Assembly (NCBI GenBank): GCA_002077065.1 | Contig: NAJO01000009.1 | Location: 434,001 to 498,000 of the forward strand | Source: Cryoendolithus antarcticus | Taxonomy: Eukaryota > Ascomycota > Dothideomycetes > Cladosporiales > Cladosporiaceae | DNA: 64,000 bases | Direction: 5' to 3' | Shown: positions 1 to 11,890 of the stretch, piece after piece | Position numbering within the stretch: the first letter of the stretch is position 1 | Layout: the number at the start of each line of letters is the position of its first letter | Program-made: the position numbers and the translations under genes | Notes under the pieces: model-generated | Told to the model about the DNA's origin: nothing | What the model saw: only the letters and a program-made list of their open reading frames with translations | The model's database searches: none

Positions 1-886
1 ATCTCCCGAGGCACCGAGGATACCCTGCGCCTGATCACCTGGAACAACAATGAACCTATACACTGGATCAAAACTCACCGATGCTGTTTCTACTTTTGAT
101 TGGTCGACAAGCAAATCACGTTTGCCAAGGCTGACCGTTAAGACTTTACTACATTTCTTGGCCTTCGTCTTGACGGCCAACCATCACTCCAACTTCCTCC
201 TTCGATTAGGACAGATTGTGACCATACACCCCTATGCACTACAAACGCACCACCGCGTGCTTGGCAGCCTTGACTCCTGCGATATGCAGTACACGTCTGC
301 ATGCCAAGGGACGCGCACCTGCCCTCTTGGAGGATGTAGAGCAGGTGACCGATAAGACATGAAATGAAGTTGCCGTTGCCAAGTGCGAGCATGAGGCAAG
401 CGATCGTCTCCGGCGCTACATGTGTTGCGTTAGACTTCACTCTATGGTCCAGCTGCAACAGAACAAACGCAGTGTAACGCGGAATTATTGCCTATGGGCT
501 GTACCGATCGCTCACGGTGGGTCGCTCGCTTGGGCTCGGTAAACAGGTTTGCGGCAGGGTCAAAGTAACTGCGATTTCGTGGCCTTTGACATTGGTCGGT
601 CTGATATTGCGACCAGCAGTAGAAGCACTTGGCTGCAGTACACTTGCCCCATGAAGATAGGAGCCCGAGGGTGAGAGACATTGCAACCTGATGTCCACAC
701 CACTGAGGTAGCATCAGCGTGGTCTCTTGTTTCCCAGGCGCGGAAGGGTACGACCTTCTAGGTATAAGAGGAGGTCAGCAAGCAGGTGAGTGCGGTTTTC
801 AACACATCAGTCTATTTCTTCCCGATTCAGATTCGACAGATTTGCCCGCACTTTACGCATCACGTCAACGAGAATCCTTAGCAATC
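1..886. other. Left-edge region, no gene supported
   Basis: Frame 1 is open from the left edge for 32 codons to a TGA at 97-99, so the last codons of a plus-strand gene cut by the edge are possible, but nothing in them identifies a family. The remaining stretch holds only short frames on both strands without domains or convincing splice sites. The last 100-150 bases are probably promoter and 5' leader of the protease that follows. Confidence 0.5.
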
Positions 887-2144
887 ATGCCTTCCTTGTC
901 AACGCTGCTCTGCGTCGTCCCAGCTCTCCTACAGGCGGTCGCAGCTGTTCCTCAGATCAATCGCCGCCAGACCGAGGAGACGATTCCAAACAAATGGATC
1001 GTGCGTATCGAGGATTACGAATCGCTGGACTCTGTCCTCACCACTGTGCTTGAGGAAGCAGGTGTCGAAGCCATCGGCAACTACAGCGTCGGCAATGTCA
1101 AGGGCTTCAACTTCGAGGGCGATGATGCCGTTCTCGACACGCTCCAGCAGATGGGCGCCATCAAGTCCGTTGAGCCCGACACCCGCATGTACTCCAGTGT
1201 TCCAATGCGCGATATCTCAGCCCGTGCATTCGTCTCTCAATCAAATGCTCCCTGGGGACTTGGCCGCATTTCTCGCAAGACTCGTGGTTCGACGACGTAC
1301 ACGTACGACTCGTCTGCTGGCGCGGGTACCTACATCTATGTTATCGACACCGGTGTAAACTCAGGGCACACCGACTTCACTGGTCGCGTCACCCTCGGGG
1401 CTAGCTTCATCTCAGGATCCAACGGCGAGGATGATCAAGGCCACGGCACACACTGCGCTGGTAGTGCTGCAGGAATCAGATACGGCGTTGTAAGCTTGCC
1501 TCTTCTTGTAGACCCTCATCTGATATTATGCTGATATATCATACCACCAGGCCAAGAAAGCAAACATCATCGCCGTGAAAGTCCTTGACTCCTCCGGCTC
1601 AGGCTCCAACTCCGGTGTCCTACGAGGCATCGACTGGGCAGTTCAAGATGCTCAGAACAAGGGCCACATCAGCAGGACCGTCATCTCAATGTCACTTGGC
1701 GGTTCCTTCTCGCAAGTCACAAACGATGCAATCGCCGCCGCAACCAATGCTGGGGCCTTCGTCGCCGTGGCTGCAGGCAACGACAATGCAGATGCCTCTC
1801 GCTACTCGCCAGCCTCCGCTCCCTCTGCGTGCACAGTCGGCGCTACCACCAGCGCGGATGCTCGTGCGAGCTACTCGAACTACGGCAGCCTGGTCGATAT
1901 CTTTGCGCCGGGGTCAAACATCCTCTCTGCTTGGATCGGGTCTTCAACCGCGACAAACACAATCAGCGGTACCAGCATGGCCACGCCTCATATTGCTGGG
2001 CTCGCGGCTTACCTGATGGGACTTGACGGCAGCAATACAGCTGGGTTGTGTAGCAGGATCAGATCTTTAGCTCAGTCGGGTGTCCTCACGGGCGTTGGTT
2101 CCGGCAGCCCCAACTTGCTGGCGTACAACGGTAACGGGTTGTGA
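887..2144 (+). CDS. Secreted subtilisin-like serine protease (peptidase S8, proteinase K type)
   Basis: Two exons, 887-1489 and 1551-2144, flank a 61-bp intron (GTAAGC...CCAG); the product is 398 aa. Residues 1-20 form a signal peptide ending AVAA. An inhibitor-I9-like propeptide follows to about residue 115, and the mature enzyme probably begins near 116. The catalytic triad is visible: D154 in YVIDTGV, H186 in GHGTHCAG and S343 in SGTSMATPH. The oxyanion Asn lies in AAGND. Length and order match fungal proteinase K/alkaline proteases, which are secreted to degrade external protein. The start at 887 is the ATG directly before the signal peptide; an in-frame extension to 719 lacks protease-like sequence. 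The intron lies between the His and Ser elements. I see no defects, so an active enzyme is expected. Confidence 0.95.
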
Positions 2145-2432
2145 TGTGTAGATAGCCTCTCCGCTAGACGAGTACATGATAGACATAAGGTACAGAGCTA
2201 GTCGTTCCGCCGAGTTCTCATTCACCCGTCCTTCAAAGCCTCTATCGTACAGCATGACGTTTGTGCCTCAGGCATGCGCAATGGCGCATGTCCGATGCCT
2301 CATCATGTTTCTGTTGCCTAATGATCAGCTTGAAAGTGAAAGTTGTAGAAGTGTGCCAGAACGAGTGGGCAGTAGTAGTGCAGTGGACTGGGACTTGAAC
2401 AAACGCGACGCGGCTCACCAGCAACGCCAAGC

Positions 2433-3041
2433 ATGGCTGACAACGGCGCCCAAGCTGCCCTCGTCGACCCCACTTTTCGAATCGCAAAAGCCCTACAGGA
2501 AGCCGTCGCAATCCTTCGAGCCCATTTTCCCGATGCCTACGATCTCGTTCTCACGCGCGAATCTGCGGATCAGCGCTTGGAGAAGCCCTCTACACCTGCT
2601 GCGGTACCGCTGATCGCAGGCGGCGAGACACTCACGGCAGCTCTGCTGGTCGGCCTCATGTCCTCTGCGTTCCATGACCGCATTATACACACCATGAGCG
2701 TGGGCTCTACAAACGAGGATCTATCTAATCGTGGAGATCAGCTTGTTGGAGAGTGTGGTGCTATATATTGCATTGATGCCAACGGCGTTGATCTTGAGTA
2801 TCATCTGAGGGCATCTTCGAAGGGCTACACAGGAGTTGAGGGATTTGGGATAATTGTAGACCTCACTGGCTTTATGCGCGACAAGCCGACGCTCGGGACA
2901 TTGTTGGTGCAGGGTGGCGTGTATGTGGATCGGGAGATGCAAAAGGAAGAGGCAATTCGCGCACTCGCAGCAGGGACGCTCGAGGGCTTTCACGACATCG
3001 TTGGCAATCTATCAGCCGACATCTTGGGTTATGGGAGCTAG
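2433..3041 (+). CDS. Hypothetical protein, 202 aa
   Basis: This is an intronless frame from ATG 2433 to a stop at 3039-3041. I do not recognise the family. The protein looks genuine: a balanced soluble composition, a short hydrophobic segment around residues 70-83 (AALLVGLMSSAF), and a Gly-rich beta-like core (GVEGFGIIVDL, LLVQGGVYVD) followed by an amphipathic helix. No signal peptide or clear membrane span is visible, so a cytosolic or organellar matrix protein is likely. It lies 288 bp after the protease on the same strand and converges on the zinc-finger gene whose stop is at 3229. No competing long frame exists on the other strand over this interval. Confidence 0.6.
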   Translation: MADNGAQAALVDPTFRIAKALQEAVAILRAHFPDAYDLVLTRESADQRLEKPSTPAAVPLIAGGETLTAALLVGLMSSAFHDRIIHTMSVGSTNEDLSNRGDQLVGECGAIYCIDANGVDLEYHLRASSKGYTGVEGFGIIVDLTGFMRDKPTLGTLLVQGGVYVDREMQKEEAIRALAAGTLEGFHDIVGNLSADILGYGS

Positions 3042-3228
3042 GTCAGTGAGTGGAAGATGTGCGCATCGCGCAGTGAATGCTTCCAAATACCGGTCTACGA
3101 ATATATGTAAGGCTGTATTGCGTGTACATCTGCCTATGCATTGTTCCTCCAATCTGCGCTTACGACTCTGCACCTCTCTCGCTTTAATGCAGCATATCAT
3201 TCAGCAACATCAGCTCTCTACGTCTGCT

Positions 3229-4931
3229 CTATTCAGTCGGCTGTCGTTCTTTTCGCGAGCTAAAGACCTGTGTAGAAGCTCGGCTGACACGTTTGAACTT
3301 CTCGGTCCAAGACATCCCCCTCCTGTTCGCTCTTCCCGGGTCGAGATCGTCACTGGCATCAGAAGAGGGAGAGCTGGTGCGTTTACGTGCGGGTCGCTGT
3401 ATCATTCTCGTTATCCGGGCGGCGATCCCGCGGCGGCCGTACGCAGGTATGGCAGCTTCATGCCGGGTTGCACCAATACCTTCCACAGATGAAGTGGGAG
3501 ATGGTATGCCCATCGACGCTGTATAGCGGACCTCGTGTCGTCTCATCTCGGTGCCATTTGTACTGAAGAATTGAGAGCCAGCTTGCGACAATGGCTCTTC
3601 GAACATTACTCCTTGGGTCCAGGAATGGGTGGTGGCCACATCGCTAGAAGAAAGATTCTCGTCGTGGCTTGAAAACCCGCTCATGCAGCCGCTCGGGGAG
3701 ACGGCGTCCGGCAATGGACTCGATGTCGCATGAAAACTCGGGTTGGACTGCTGCGAGAACGAGACGTCCGTATGAGCGTTCGAAGATTCTGCGTGAGACC
3801 GAGAGGGTGACATCAGATTGGGAGCTGGGTTGTGCGGAGCGTTGTTCCCAGCATCGGTCGTTACGCTCACCGCAAATGGAGGTGCGCCTACATCGTCGTT
3901 CATGCTTGCGTTGGCTTGTGTTGCTGATAGGTGGTTACAGCCATCCAGCAGGTCATGCAGTATACCTTCCCCAGTCTCGCACCTTTGCAGGTGTTGGATG
4001 AAATCAATTGCAACATCTTCCTCCCAGAAGAGAGGTGGTACCGAAGCTGCACTGCAATTGAAGGCTTCGGATACCAAGCCAGCCCAAGCATTCACGTAGC
4101 TCGGCCCACCAAGTAAGGTCCATATCATGTTTGTGAGGCTCCACTGCTCTTGAGGGGTACCAGCTTCAAGGTGCTCAACGACATGATTCACAAACTCGCC
4201 ATGAACTGCATGCATAGCTGAGGGGAGTGGCGTGCCGCGTTCAATACGCAGCAGAAACTGTCGCGGGCAGAATCCGCAGGCAAGCATCTGCCAGTGATCA
4301 ATGATCTTTGCTGCCCTATCGATGTGAGTGCATCGCTCATCATTGCAAGTGTGTGTCTTGTGATGAGTACGGAAATGGTCAAGTCGCGAGAACTCCCGTA
4401 GACAGTTCGAGTGAGGGCAGAGGTAAATCATCCAATGGCTTTCCGCATGTCTTTTACAGTCTTTGCCCTGCTGGTAAAAAGTCGTTGGCTGATCGCAATC
4501 GACGTATGGACAGAAGATAATTCCGATTTGCCCAGGTACTCGGTCTCGGCACAAAGCTGAGCTACCGGAGACGGGTGGCGCGATAGCTCCTTCATGCAAT
4601 GGACTTGTCCCCAGCCCAAGATCTTGATGCTCGACTCCGCTATGCTGGTGATGAGCATCAAGGCGGATATTCGGCTGGTCGCTACTATGCACTACAGACG
4701 AATGGTCAGAAAGTTCCGAGCTGCATGAGCATTGCACCCCATAAGGACATGCTTACCGACGGCTTGAGCGGCTTCGTAGCATTTTACCAGATCTGACGAC
4801 GGTAAGCGGCGCTGTGCAAGAGCAAAGAGGACTTCCCGAAGGTGTCTCCGAAGGTCAACCGGTATGTTGTCGATCGGCGTGCTGCCGGCCTGATTTGAAG
4901 CACCAATGTCGGCTGCAGAGGGCAGCTCCAT
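3229..4931 (-). CDS. C2H2 zinc-finger protein, 545 aa
   Basis: Exon 1 is 4757-4931 and exon 2 is 3229-4691. The 65-bp intron between them has GTAAGC, a CTGAC branch point and TGTAG. This splice joins codon 59 in frame and adds 58 N-terminal residues that an unspliced reading misses. Two C2H2-like fingers lie in tandem: C119/C124/H140/H144 and C150/C155/H168/H172, the second within a typical LxHFRTHHKTH ending. The C-terminal 250 residues are Ser/Thr/Pro/His-rich and probably disordered, with basic patches near the end (RRGIAARI, RPARKR) that could be nuclear localisation signals. A nuclear DNA- or RNA-binding role is inferred from the fingers only. The ATG at 4931 is the first in frame. Confidence 0.7.
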
Positions 4932-6514
4932 CCGGGCTCATCGAAAGATGTATGGCGCAAGGTCTTTGATGTACAGCATCGTGTACGGAGAAGCGAGTTT
5001 ATGCTCAGAGCATGCTTAATGTATGTTTTCGCTGTATATTATGTCGCCAGTCCTTGATCAAAGATGATGAATGAAAATCATACCGAGGAGACTAGACAAA
5101 GAAAGATATCGCCCTTGACGATCGCCGACAAAGACTGAGGGCTGCAAGCTGACTTATACAAGCAGACCGAACTTCGGTATCGCGGACAACCTACCGAACA
5201 CAACTGCTACGCAACAGATGATCTCGCTGTAAGACCACCCTGCCATGAATGCCATGAGGGATGATGTTTCCAGAAGCTAGTTCCCGCAGCGCCCTGGGCA
5301 TGGGCGACACTAGTGCGGGCCTGCCAAAGGTGTCCGCGATGCCGAAGCTTCGTGATTGGTGGATTCGCATCGCCCAGTGGGTCAGGGCGACTCGCTAGGC
5401 CTGCGCAGCACTGCAGCAGATGCGGTCCGGATGTAATGTCAGGTACAGCTGCCACGGGGAGTGGCTAAGCAGCACAGGCTTGATCCCACCTCTGCTCGTT
5501 CGGAGCACAAACTACTGCATCACTTTCCGCGATCCGGTCGTGGTGTTGTACCGAGTGACATAGCCAGGCACCGTTTCGGTGTCTATGAACACGTTCCTCG
5601 CGAGCGCAAAACCGGCTGCATATTCTGCAGACGAGCTCCTTGTCAAAACCCGCGGACACACTTCCTATCAAGATCGTTTGCTACTGCAATGTGCTGATGG
5701 TGAACTTTGTTCAGCGGCTGCCTCGACTCAATATTCTCTGTGGTGGAGGAGCCTCCATCTATTGCCATGTACCATGATGCCAAGGCGTTCAAGCCCATTA
5801 CCACGCTCCCACATCACCATCGTTACGTTCATTTGACTTTTTTGCGCAGTCGGCTTCGCCCTGCTCGTTCCGATGTGGTTGCAGAAAGCCAAGGGAGAAG
5901 GCGTCAAGCTATGCCCGTTGCAGTCTCGAGTATGCTGCGGGTGACGCGGCAAACAGTGGTGCATGCGGCTCTGCAGTTGCGCAGGAGTTGACTGGCTTCC
6001 GCTGCCTCGCCAGACCACCGGGGACAGGCTGAATTCGCCGGTCGGTGGTTGTGCGGATGAATCGTATGTCGGAAGAAAGTTTTTGGGAATGGCTGATGTT
6101 ACACAAAGCTCGCTAAGCATGTAGGTTGGCGCCCGCGTACCGCACCGCTCAGCACAGCCCCCATAGCCTGGTAGCTGGGCCGCGATGCTTGTAACACATC
6201 AATCTGTTACCACTCTATCCGGCGAACATAGATTACGCCGGCATCTTCCATGCGTTGCTTGAGCTCATGGCGGTTCATGGCTATCGGTCGCGACTCCGAG
6301 CCGTGTGAATGGAGCCGTGCCGCGGGCACAGCTCTGCGCCGAGGGCTGTGTAAGATATTGAATGCGAACGCGAAGAGCCTCACATCGATCATGGGCTTCT
6401 TGGAGATTGTAATCGTACATGTCTCCGCTGCGCAGGTGGTCCCTGTCCCTTCTCTGCCCATTGCAACGCCTCGCTATGCTTCCACACCCATCATACACAT
6501 TCCCTTCCCTTCAT
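4932..6514. other. 1.6-kb gap, no gene supported
   Basis: The stretch between the zinc-finger start (4931) and the NUP188 stop (6515) contains only frames of up to 130 codons on both strands, several beginning without ATG. None shows a recognisable motif or splice-supported extension. It should contain the zinc-finger promoter on its left and the NUP188 3' untranslated region on its right. I saw no clear repeat or terminal inverted repeat. Confidence 0.5.
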
Positions 6515-9500
6515 TCATGCAACATCCAATGCCCCCTTCGCAACCCTAGCAGCCTCCTCCACCAAGCCCCTCCCCTGCTTCGTCCTCGCAACACTTTCCT
6601 CACTCAGATTCCCAGCCACGACTCTATCCTCCAGGCTCCTCTCTCCCCTGCACAATCCCTCCAAATCACCTCTCACGATATCCTCCTTGTAAGCCAGAGA
6701 CTCAACTTCACTCCCGTCCACGCCCTCGGCGGCGCCAATATCCGCAGCCGCGCGAAGCGAGGACGAGATGAGGAGAAGCGAGCGGGCTTCCTTGACAAGA
6801 CCTAGCGTGACTTGACCAGCATGCGGATCCCTGGGTGACGGGCTGCGAGGTGACAGTGCCGTACTCGCACGCTCGAGCTGCTCGGGAAAGGAGTTGAGGA
6901 AGGCGCTGATCTGTGGCGCTATACGCGGTCCCAGGGCAGAGAGGAAGTGCAGACATATTGGTAGGAAGCCCTCGGCCCAGACTGCGAAGAGTCGCGGCTG
7001 CTGGTCGAAGGGTCCGATGCCAGAGTGGCGGCGGAAGGCATCGCTGAGTGAAGCAGAGCTGAGGGCTACGAGCGCGCCGTCATCTGCTATGCTCTCCGCA
7101 AGAGGCGATGTCGAAGTTAATGTGACGAGAAATTGGATCGCAAGCTCGCCGTAGATGTTATCGTCGCCGATTTGTCTCGAGAAGCTGTGAGACCATGAGA
7201 AGAGACTCAGTGCACCGCGAGCTAAGTTCGCGGAGGTGAATGTCTGAGCAAGTTGAGCATGAAGACTTGAAGCGCCTGGCATAGCGAGAATGCCGCGTAG
7301 CAGGGAGGTGACGAGAGCGAAATCCGAGGGCGAGGCGAGCGACGTCGAGCTATGTAGATTCGCGCAAAGAGCACGAAAGGCCGGTGCGATAGTGTGAGCG
7401 GCGATGTCTAGTGCTATCGAGCCTGTCTGCGTGGCCAGCAGTGGCTGCGCTCGTTCGCCAGTCGGAGGCGAGATGTAGATGTGAGGTCGCAAAGCCAGAT
7501 AGAGCGTCTGCAGTAGAGTGGTGTAGTATGTCAAGTCCTCAGGTTGTGTGGCAACATCGTAGTTGGCTGGACTACTCTTCACGAGACTCCAGGCCACTGG
7601 CAGCAGTGTCTTCATCTCAGGCTCCGATGCCTTAGCAGTAGTCAATCGCTCCACCAATACGAACGCAAGCTCTGCTCGTGTCTGCAGCATCTCCGCCGCG
7701 TACGGTGTCTCCAGTGTCGCGTCGAGATTGGCCTCCAATGCCTGCTTGGCTGCTACAATCATCACGGGTAGTAGGGTAGGCTCAGCCTGCACGCAGTCTG
7801 CCAGCTCGGACGCTAGCGTCCTCCAGCTCCGCAGCAGTCTCGTTTCGGCATCTACTAAGCTCAAGTTGAGGTTCGCCTTCTGCATCTCCTTCTGGAATCC
7901 GCGCTCGCCTGCCCATCCACCGAGGTGCCCAAGCACTCTGTCAGCTAGCTCGACGTCGTAGACATGTAGATCGCCAATGTCAGCCGGACTCACTGCTGTC
8001 CGTCGGAAATCGGTAATGTCCACGCCCATTCGTTCGGGCAGATTCCTGGCCAGATTCCGGTGGAGCGAGACATTGTAGCCGTCCACCCGCGCCGCATGAG
8101 ATGCCAAAAATCCCAACTTAGGGATCATCAGAGTCAGTAGCGACTTGTCTCCAACTTCCAAAGAGGCATGCAGATTGACAGCCAGGATTTCAGAGATGAG
8201 TGAAGCCATGATATATTCCTTCGCTGTCAATGCCTCATTCACACTATGCCCGCCTCGGGCAGCAGGTCGCAGCTCCTCAAGCCAAGCGAGAGCGTTCTGG
8301 ACAAAGTCACCCTTGCGTACCTCCGTGGTTGCGAAGATCCAGGCTTCTTGCGCTCGAGCTATGAACGTGAGGAGAGCTATGGCACGATCAGGCGGAAGAT
8401 CGCGGATGCCTGCTAGCTGCTCAAGGGCATGTGCTAGCACTGTCGTGCCCTTCGCAACGGGAGATGTAGCACCGTTCAAAGTCCGTAGCTTCTCTCTGGG
8501 TAGGGTGCCAGTCAGCAGGTACATAGCGAAGAAGTGCTGATTGCCAGCTTGTAGCACAGAGGCGAAGAATTTCCATGTTGCGCACTCTGTGGCACTGTCT
8601 TTTACGGGGCTATCAAGGTGTGAGAGGAGTGACAGGAATTGTTTAGTGGAGGGCGCTGAGAGCTGGCTCAGCACCGAAGGTACCTCGTCAGTAGTCGATG
8701 TGTTCAAGTCACTCGAGGGTGATGTGGTCAATGCCTCTGTCAGCACTTCAGCGACAGGCGCCTTGAAGCTTGGGCTTACTGCGAAGAGCGCAGCAAGGAT
8801 AGGCATCGCTATCAGAATCTCCCCGGCAACAGCGCCGGTGGGTCGACCGCAATGCTTCCGAGTGCGCAGTGTGGTCGTCAAATACGATAGCGCAGCATCC
8901 GTTTGCGTTGTGATGGCCTTACGCCGTGAATTGGCAAGCGAGCTGTCACTCAGCGCAAGACCTTGCTGGAGAGCTGTCATGATTGGCGTCAATGAAAATG
9001 CTGACGTCGCATGCGCCTCGGCCGCTGGTACAAGCACACTAGCCATACCGGCTCCTACACCAGCTACGCTGTCGACGAGACCGGCTCCATGTGCAGCCTT
9101 CATCAATGTCGTCGCGGTGGTCAGCAGTGCCGTGACTATTTCGATGCGCTCTTCAGCGATGGTAAAGTCCCATTCGGTCACGCTTCTCAGAATGTCGCAT
9201 GCTAATGTCGTAAAGGAAGTCAGGACGGCACTGATGGTCCGCTCGGGTGTCTCTTCCGGAGGCTCCATCGGCGAATCCCATCTTCGTCGGCCAGATGCGA
9301 TGTCCATTCTCTTGACGGGCCTCCGGCGTACAAGGCCAGTGATGGCATCGTTCACAAGATCTGTGTACAACTTCGTGCAAGCGCTCAAGAAGCGGAAGCG
9401 TCCTGTCGGCACTTCCGCAGCAGACATCACAGCTACCAAGCCGCTGATGCCCGAGTCGATGCCGAGTAGAGCGCTCCTGGCAAGCCATGACCACACGCGC

Positions 9501-11890
9501 TCGGGTGAGAAAGTCGTGAGAATGGTGAAGAATGAAATGCATGATACGAGCAGCTCCAGACTCCCTTCTCCAGCGCTGCGATGGTGGAAAGCCACGAGCT
9601 CGGTGTCTGTTAATTCGGCGATCACGCCAACGATATCGCTGTTCGCACTGAGCACATCTCCGAAGCGGCCGAGAATATGTTCTGCATCATCTCTCGTCGA
9701 TGCGGCTTTGAGCAACGCGGTAATCAGTTCAACGATCTCTGCTGCCGTGAGATTGTCAAGTGGTGACGCAGGCTTTGCAACAAGACGCTCGGCGTTGGGG
9801 AGGAGTGTCGAGAGCAGCGCACCCAGATGAGCAAAGCCAGAGTGGTGATGCTCCCATCTGAAGACGAAAGGCCTACTGTCGGGATTCAGTACAGTCCCCA
9901 GTGAGCCTGACTGCAAGAGCGTAGCTTCATGCGTATCTGCGCCATGTGTGGTGACGAGCGCGGTAGAAGCTCCAGCGTTTGACTTTAGCGAGGTGCCCGG
10001 TCCAGCCGTGAAGAGTGACCAATCAGTCATGAGCTGCACCTGGTTCTGACCCTCGTCTTCGTTGACGATCTGGTAGTCCCTGAATTGTGAAGACGATAGC
10101 ACTGTCATGCTGTCCATGTTGTCAAGATACTGCATCACGATGGACTCCCCACCGGACGGGGCAGTGCTCAATGACGCAAGAGCAGCGGACAGCCGGAGCA
10201 CTGGCGACAGCTCGTATGGATATCGAGCCAAGGCCTGCTCGAGTAGGTACGTTCTGAAGGCCGGAGTATCGAATGCATACTTGGCGAGCGGTCCCGATGC
10301 TTGGGGTAGATGCTTCCCTGGCACGTCCGGTCCAAGGAGCGAAAATGCAGCACCGAGCACTTCCTCGCCATACTGGATCAGTGGCAGACTGACCTGCAAG
10401 ACGTCAAACAGTACTATCCGGCCAGCCACCGCAACGGGTGTATCTGCAGGCGCTGACATTGAGTCCGAAATGACAGCACTCATCCTTTCGATGACTTGAT
10501 GCACGTGCATGCTGTCGACGGCAGCAGCGGCGAAGTAGTGCGCAGGTTCGCTCTGCTGCTCACCAAGGGTATGGTCTTGAAGCACGTCCAAGATCCTCTC
10601 CATGGCCAGCATTGGTCTTTGCCCGCGGCTCGATGACCTTCGAGCGGTCGGGCTGTCATTCGCAGCCTCATCGGTGATGAAGCGCTGCGTCGTCACGCAC
10701 TCGCTGATTGACTGCGTGATCAAGCTCCATGCGTATATCGCGGGGCTGGCGAGTTGGATATTGGCTTCGGTGGCAGATAAGAGCACACCGTTGACCTCCT
10801 TCATGCATTGCTCATTGGCGTAGAAGCAGTCAGTGCGTGTCAGTTCCGGGTAGGCAACGCCGCTAGCTTCTGCCTCCGTCCTACTAGCCATGTCGTTGAC
10901 TGTTCGGGTGAGATTGAGCAGTGCCACGCTGCTGATGGAGCTGAGGCACTGTATAGTTGGTATATAGATTTGCGATGCGGGACTCAGCGGCGTCATCTCG
11001 GCGAAGAACGCACTGTCGCCCATCAACTTGTACCAGCTTATGACATCTGCGGACCTGACGGGTGTCTCCGACGCGTACACGGTGGACAGCAATATGCGCA
11101 GTACACTGATAGAGTCCTGCAGCATATGATCCGAGTAGATTGCTTCAAGGAGAGGGCGTGTCTTGATGGCGCTTGGCCATTGTCCAACATCCGTCAGGCT
11201 CCGCAGCGTTTGTATGCACGCGCCAGCTGAAGTCGATGATCGTCCCATCTCTTCCGAGATCGACTTCGCGTAGTGTCCGAGCCAAGACTGAGCCCATGGA
11301 CTACTCGTGTCGGTCGCGAGGCCTGCCAGTACTGCACTGCAAGCTCGTATCGCACTTATCTCCTCGACGCATGTTCGCAGCAGTTTCGACCTGCGCCTCT
11401 CTGTGGCTTCATCCTGCCCATTGACCTGCCCATTCGATACACCATCATTGAAACGCACTCGCTTTCGCGCCGGCCCGTCATCTTCGGCCTCGAGCCTACC
11501 CAGTACAAGACCTGCCGGTCGAGCTTGCCATTCCACGATTGCACATCGCAGTGCTGACTGCTCATCAATGCCCACTTCCCTGCTCAGCCACGTAGCGTCG
11601 TCCTTGAGTTGCTGCAGGTCGTACTGCCCATTGGGCGACTGCGTGACATGGATTTGTGCGGTCTTGTCATCATATGCCGCCTTGGATGCTGGTGAGGGCG
11701 CTGGAAACGGTTGCAATGGTCGCGACAGCACTGAACGGGTAGATGCGTCCTTGGGAAAGGTCTCGATTGCGGTGTCGGAGGCCGCAGAGTCGACATTGCT
11801 CAGCAGATCTCGGGCTGTTGTCCACGGAAGTACTGGAGAAGCTCCTGAGAGGCATGCATGCAATGGTGGAAAGTAAGTCGAGGAAGCCAT
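6515..11890 (-). CDS. NUP188: Nuclear pore complex scaffold nucleoporin Nup188
   Basis: This is a single uninterrupted frame of 1791 codons starting at the ATG at 11890. The length fits fungal Nup188 (about 1650-1900 aa). The N-terminus resembles filamentous-fungal Nup188: a YFPPLHACL opening, then near residue 100 the pattern DATWLSREVGIDEQSALR followed by AIVEWQ. The rest is almost entirely alpha-helical and Leu/Ala-rich, as expected for the stacked-helix superhelical scaffold. Nup188 is an inner-ring nucleoporin that binds Nic96 and Nup53-type linkers; Nup192 is its paralog and the main alternative, but its N-terminus differs. No introns are needed. A 429-codon antisense frame (8541-9830) is a shadow. 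The BRCT gene lies upstream on the same strand, 1.06 kb away. Confidence 0.82.
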   Translation of the reverse strand: MASSTYFPPLHACLSGASPVLPWTTARDLLSNVDSAASDTAIETFPKDASTRSVLSRPLQPFPAPSPASKAAYDDKTAQIHVTQSPNGQYDLQQLKDDATWLSREVGIDEQSALRCAIVEWQARPAGLVLGRLEAEDDGPARKRVRFNDGVSNGQVNGQDEATERRRSKLLRTCVEEISAIRACSAVLAGLATDTSSPWAQSWLGHYAKSISEEMGRSSTSAGACIQTLRSLTDVGQWPSAIKTRPLLEAIYSDHMLQDSISVLRILLSTVYASETPVRSADVISWYKLMGDSAFFAEMTPLSPASQIYIPTIQCLSSISSVALLNLTRTVNDMASRTEAEASGVAYPELTRTDCFYANEQCMKEVNGVLLSATEANIQLASPAIYAWSLITQSISECVTTQRFITDEAANDSPTARRSSSRGQRPMLAMERILDVLQDHTLGEQQSEPAHYFAAAAVDSMHVHQVIERMSAVISDSMSAPADTPVAVAGRIVLFDVLQVSLPLIQYGEEVLGAAFSLLGPDVPGKHLPQASGPLAKYAFDTPAFRTYLLEQALARYPYELSPVLRLSAALASLSTAPSGGESIVMQYLDNMDSMTVLSSSQFRDYQIVNEDEGQNQVQLMTDWSLFTAGPGTSLKSNAGASTALVTTHGADTHEATLLQSGSLGTVLNPDSRPFVFRWEHHHSGFAHLGALLSTLLPNAERLVAKPASPLDNLTAAEIVELITALLKAASTRDDAEHILGRFGDVLSANSDIVGVIAELTDTELVAFHHRSAGEGSLELLVSCISFFTILTTFSPERVWSWLARSALLGIDSGISGLVAVMSAAEVPTGRFRFLSACTKLYTDLVNDAITGLVRRRPVKRMDIASGRRRWDSPMEPPEETPERTISAVLTSFTTLACDILRSVTEWDFTIAEERIEIVTALLTTATTLMKAAHGAGLVDSVAGVGAGMASVLVPAAEAHATSAFSLTPIMTALQQGLALSDSSLANSRRKAITTQTDAALSYLTTTLRTRKHCGRPTGAVAGEILIAMPILAALFAVSPSFKAPVAEVLTEALTTSPSSDLNTSTTDEVPSVLSQLSAPSTKQFLSLLSHLDSPVKDSATECATWKFFASVLQAGNQHFFAMYLLTGTLPREKLRTLNGATSPVAKGTTVLAHALEQLAGIRDLPPDRAIALLTFIARAQEAWIFATTEVRKGDFVQNALAWLEELRPAARGGHSVNEALTAKEYIMASLISEILAVNLHASLEVGDKSLLTLMIPKLGFLASHAARVDGYNVSLHRNLARNLPERMGVDITDFRRTAVSPADIGDLHVYDVELADRVLGHLGGWAGERGFQKEMQKANLNLSLVDAETRLLRSWRTLASELADCVQAEPTLLPVMIVAAKQALEANLDATLETPYAAEMLQTRAELAFVLVERLTTAKASEPEMKTLLPVAWSLVKSSPANYDVATQPEDLTYYTTLLQTLYLALRPHIYISPPTGERAQPLLATQTGSIALDIAAHTIAPAFRALCANLHSSTSLASPSDFALVTSLLRGILAMPGASSLHAQLAQTFTSANLARGALSLFSWSHSFSRQIGDDNIYGELAIQFLVTLTSTSPLAESIADDGALVALSSASLSDAFRRHSGIGPFDQQPRLFAVWAEGFLPICLHFLSALGPRIAPQISAFLNSFPEQLERASTALSPRSPSPRDPHAGQVTLGLVKEARSLLLISSSLRAAADIGAAEGVDGSEVESLAYKEDIVRGDLEGLCRGERSLEDRVVAGNLSEESVARTKQGRGLVEEAARVAKGALDVA

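Noticed and set aside
719..886. N-terminal extension of the subtilisin-like protease frame to 719
   Set aside because: The extension places unrelated residues before a clear signal peptide beginning at ATG 887.
8541..9830. 429-codon plus-strand frame opposite NUP188
   Set aside because: It is the complement of the NUP188 coding sequence, starts without support, has Ser/Ala/Arg-biased composition typical of a GC-rich shadow frame and no domain.
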